A stretch of DNA of 64,000 bases, from assembly GCA_020401865.1 (NCBI GenBank), contig JADCAS010000005.1:1-64000 (forward strand). The letters are read 5' to 3'. The notes below the pieces were generated by a model. The model searched no databases and was not told the origin of the DNA. It saw only the letters and a program-made list of their open reading frames with translations. Source of the stretch: Phenylobacterium sp. (GTDB lineage Bacteria; Pseudomonadota; Alphaproteobacteria; Caulobacterales; Caulobacteraceae). Shown here piece by piece: positions 61,707 to 64,000 of this stretch (within the stretch, counting starts at the first letter, position 1; the number at the start of each line of letters is the position of its first letter). The position numbers were made by a program, and so were the translations under genes.

Positions 61707-63014
61707 CTAACGCGTCTCGATGGTGGCGGCGGTGCGAAGATCACGCATGTAGCGCCGGGCGATCATCGAGAGTTGCTGACCGTAGATCCGCCCTTCGATC
61801 TGTTCCTTGCTGACAGCGCCAGGTCCACCCGAACCGCGGGCGCAGACTGTCAGGATGTGGAGGCCGACATTGGTGCGGATGGGCTCGGAGGTCTGTCCCG
61901 GCGACAGACCCTCGACGGCGGTCCGGAAGGCGGGAGAGAGATCCTTGAGTTCGGCCTCGCCGAGGTCGCCGGCCACAACGCCCTGAGCCCGGGCCGCCTC
62001 GGTCTCCACCGTTTCGCAGCCCCGGATCCGGCGGCGAAGATCAGTCAGCCGGCCTGAGGCCGCCAGCACCTCTGCGTCGGGTGCGCCCTGGGGCAGGGCG
62101 ATGGCGGCCTGCTTCAGGCTGACCGTGACGGCGGAGGCGCCCGCCCGGCGGTCCCTCAGATAAACAATGTAGACCCCGTCGCGGACAGGGATCGGCCGCG
62201 ACAGCTGGCCTGGTCGCATCTGCTCGAGGGCGGCGTCTACCTCAGCGGGCATTTCTCCCGCCGTGATCCAGCCGACGTCGCCCCCCGTGGCGGCGGAGGG
62301 CGAGGCGGAAAACTGGCGGGCGACAGCCGGGAAGGGTGCGCCCTGCTGGATCTGGGAGACGAGCTGGGCCGCGCCGTTCACCGCCACCTCCATGCCGCCC
62401 ACGCGGGCGGCGTCGATGAAGACCTCGGCGATCTGGTACTGGGGACGGGTGGCCGCTGCAGCGATGCGCTCCATCTCCGCCTTGACCTGATCCTCGCCGA
62501 CCCTCAGCCGGGACCCGTAACGACCGCGGACCCATCGCTGCCACCCCGATTGCGCCCGGATCTGTTCGCGCAGCGTATCGATCCCGATCCCCTGAGCCGC
62601 AAGCGAGTTTGTAAATTGTTGCAGGTTCGTGTTGTTTTCCCTCGCCATTTCGGTGAGTTGTTCATCCACCTCGAGATCCGTAGGGACGATCTCGATCTTC
62701 TGTTCCTTCTCCACCCGGCGAAGCTCCTGAATCTGGAGTCGCTCGTCCACAAGTCCGCTCAGGGCTTCGCGCTGGAACTGGGGCAGATTCTGCTGGGTGG
62801 GCTGGATTCCGGAGGTCGCGATCAGGAGCCGCATCCTCTGGGCAAGGTCGAAGGTCGAAATGACCTCGTCGTTGATTACGGCCGCCACGCTTTCCGACAG
62901 CCCGGCGGGGGCAGCCGTCGGCGGGGCCTGTGAGAAGGCCGGGCCGGCAACGGCCCCCAGCGCAAGGCAGGCGGCGGCGAGGGTTCGACATCCCTTCATC
63001 GCAACTCGGCTCAT
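61707..63014 (-). CDS. surA: periplasmic chaperone / peptidyl-prolyl isomerase SurA
   Basis: 435 residues from the ATG at 63014 (MSRVAMKGC); starts at 62999 and 63041 are also possible. A signal peptide ends AFSQA. The SurA N-terminal chaperone domain (AAVINDEVISTFDLAQRMRLL) precedes a parvulin domain (GMEVAVNGAAQLVSQIQQGAPFPAVARQFSASPSAATGGDVGWI) and a more degenerate second parvulin-like domain (about 300-400). It escorts outer-membrane proteins to the BAM complex. Beside lptD, a known client, as in E. coli. Confidence 0.93.
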   Translation of the reverse strand: MSRVAMKGCRTLAAACLALGAVAGPAFSQAPPTAAPAGLSESVAAVINDEVISTFDLAQRMRLLIATSGIQPTQQNLPQFQREALSGLVDERLQIQELRRVEKEQKIEIVPTDLEVDEQLTEMARENNTNLQQFTNSLAAQGIGIDTLREQIRAQSGWQRWVRGRYGSRLRVGEDQVKAEMERIAAAATRPQYQIAEVFIDAARVGGMEVAVNGAAQLVSQIQQGAPFPAVARQFSASPSAATGGDVGWITAGEMPAEVDAALEQMRPGQLSRPIPVRDGVYIVYLRDRRAGASAVTVSLKQAAIALPQGAPDAEVLAASGRLTDLRRRIRGCETVETEAARAQGVVAGDLGEAELKDLSPAFRTAVEGLSPGQTSEPIRTNVGLHILTVCARGSGGPGAVSKEQIEGRIYGQQLSMIARRYMRDLRTAATIETR

Positions 63015-63097
63015 GACCGACACTTCGTCCTCTAAGCGCATGGTGAGATTTGGCTGCCTTCTGACACGGGTGAAGCCTTCACTCCAGAGGTGTGACG

Positions 63098-64000
63098 CTA
63101 CCGGGCGCCAAGGGGGCCTCCCAATGTGGCGAGGGTGAGGCGAATGTTGACGGAGGTGGAAGACCCCAGCCGCCCGACCTGCAGGTCTTCCTGCCGGTAG
63201 ATGATGTCCAGGCGGGTGCAGTCGTCGCGGTACACAAGGCCGATATCTCGCATCACCCAGGCGCTCGCAGAAAGGTCGCGGTTGCCATAGAAGGAAACAC
63301 CCCATGTGTCGTTGAAGAAGACCTCGCCGCCAAGGTCCGCGTTCTCCCGCCGGCCGGACCCAGGCCCGGTCTCTTCCTTGAAGTAGCGGAAGTATCCGGA
63401 CCCCCTCCGAACCGAAATGTTTGCGCCGGCCTCTGCGCGGCGGACACTGAGGTCTTCCCCGTCCAGACGGCTCCGGGCGAAGAAGCTGACCCCCGTCGCG
63501 GGCTCGGCCTCGACGGCGACGATCCAGTCCGAGGCCTTGCGCGAGAGGCCGGATGTGGTTGAGAACACGCCCGACTCGTTCGACCGGAAACTGCGGCCGA
63601 GCACCAGATTCGCCCGCCGTCCATCATCCCAGAGCACGCTGGTCCGGGCGGCGAGGCTCAGACGGAGCCCGTCTTCGGTCAGATCATGGCCAGGGAACCG
63701 ATTGAGGCGAAAGAGGCTGGTCTCATCAAAGACCACCGTGGCGGAGTCCTCATTGAGGTAGATCGGGGCGCCCGATGGCGTGCGGCCCACCCGGATGAGG
63801 GCGGCGCCTGTGGACGCCACAAGCTGAGCGGTCGGCTCGATCACCAGGAGGGCGCCTGAGGTCCGTCGGGCCAAAGGGAAGGAGATGTCCGCTCCCGCCG
63901 ACGCCAGGGTGCGCCCCTGAGAGGCGCTGCGACCGGCGATCCCATCGGCATCTCCGATGTTGTAGCCATCCATCCTGAGGTTGCCGAAGGCCGAAAGGCG
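63098..64000 (-). CDS. lptD: LPS-assembly protein LptD, C-terminal part
   Basis: The frame is open to the right edge, so this is the last 300 or so residues of a gene whose start lies outside. The region is beta-barrel-like with a LptD motif order: RLSAFGNLRMDGY, GADISFPL, EPTAQLV, NEDS and the C-terminal DDCTRLDIIYRQED stretch, whose cysteine is one of the paired cysteines that form the LptD disulphides. LptD places LPS in the outer leaflet. Identity is supported by the surA-pdxA-rsmA neighbours. Confidence 0.9.
   Translation of the reverse strand, partial: RLSAFGNLRMDGYNIGDADGIAGRSASQGRTLASAGADISFPLARRTSGALLVIEPTAQLVASTGAALIRVGRTPSGAPIYLNEDSATVVFDETSLFRLNRFPGHDLTEDGLRLSLAARTSVLWDDGRRANLVLGRSFRSNESGVFSTTSGLSRKASDWIVAVEAEPATGVSFFARSRLDGEDLSVRRAEAGANISVRRGSGYFRYFKEETGPGSGRRENADLGGEVFFNDTWGVSFYGNRDLSASAWVMRDIGLVYRDDCTRLDIIYRQEDLQVGRLGSSTSVNIRLTLATLGGPLGAR

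Overview
The window is high-GC chromosomal DNA from an alphaproteobacterium. It is most likely from the order Caulobacterales, of a Caulobacter/Phenylobacterium/Brevundimonas type. This is inferred from gene order (rpsF-rpsR-rplI beside dnaB-alr-radA-cvpA-purF; lptD-surA-pdxA-rsmA; fabD-fabG-acpP-fabF-mltG-yicC-gmk), the many TonB-dependent receptors, secreted M24 and serine-hydrolase enzymes, frequent GTG/TTG starts and 4-bp ATGA gene overlaps. No rRNA, tRNA, CRISPR array, prophage or intact insertion sequence was seen. About sixty intact protein genes, two partial genes at the window edges and one or two decayed loci fill it.

Left part (1-31 kb), an accessory-type region of short operons: the end of guaA; a two-component system; a zinc-finger methyltransferase; an atypical SDR; a LysR regulator facing a secreted NTF2-like protein; a second LysR regulator facing a DJ-1/PfpI protein, an F420-reductase-like enzyme and an LtrA membrane protein; a secreted beta-propeller protein convergent with a MacAB/LolCDE-like exporter (adaptor, ATPase, two permeases); decayed hydrolase and YCII genes; a CocE-type lipoprotein; a secreted M24 peptidase; an Lrp regulator facing a probable lysine 6-dehydrogenase and an ALDH7-type aminoadipate-semialdehyde dehydrogenase; a lone WYL-domain protein; a serine hydrolase; a MarR-MATE efflux operon with a palindromic operator; a ZnuD-like zinc receptor with a Zur-like box; and an ECF sigma module that runs into panB.

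Middle part (31-48 kb), mostly housekeeping: panB; a YfgM-like TPR protein with bamB and der; then, on the minus strand, dnaB, alr, and radA-cvpA-purF-symporter-SDR, where the radA to symporter genes overlap by 4 bp each. A second TonB receptor lies between dnaB and the rpsF-rpsR-rplI operon, which ends in a clear intrinsic terminator.

Right part (48-64 kb): a secreted peroxiredoxin, purC, a thioesterase, a carboxymuconolactone-decarboxylase-like protein, a 46-residue membrane protein, a zinc alcohol dehydrogenase, the fatty-acid synthesis cluster with mltG, yicC and gmk, an aldo/keto reductase, a small Ala-rich lipoprotein, and rsmA-pdxA-surA-lptD (the last partial).

I did not find a convincing wholly new system. 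The best leads are the ECF-sigma/DUF6249-like/membrane-protein module with adjacent palindromes, the Zur-box zinc receptor, the lysine-oxidation cluster, the propeller/exporter pair, a spaced repeat array near 19.2 kb and an altered NKxD motif in Der.
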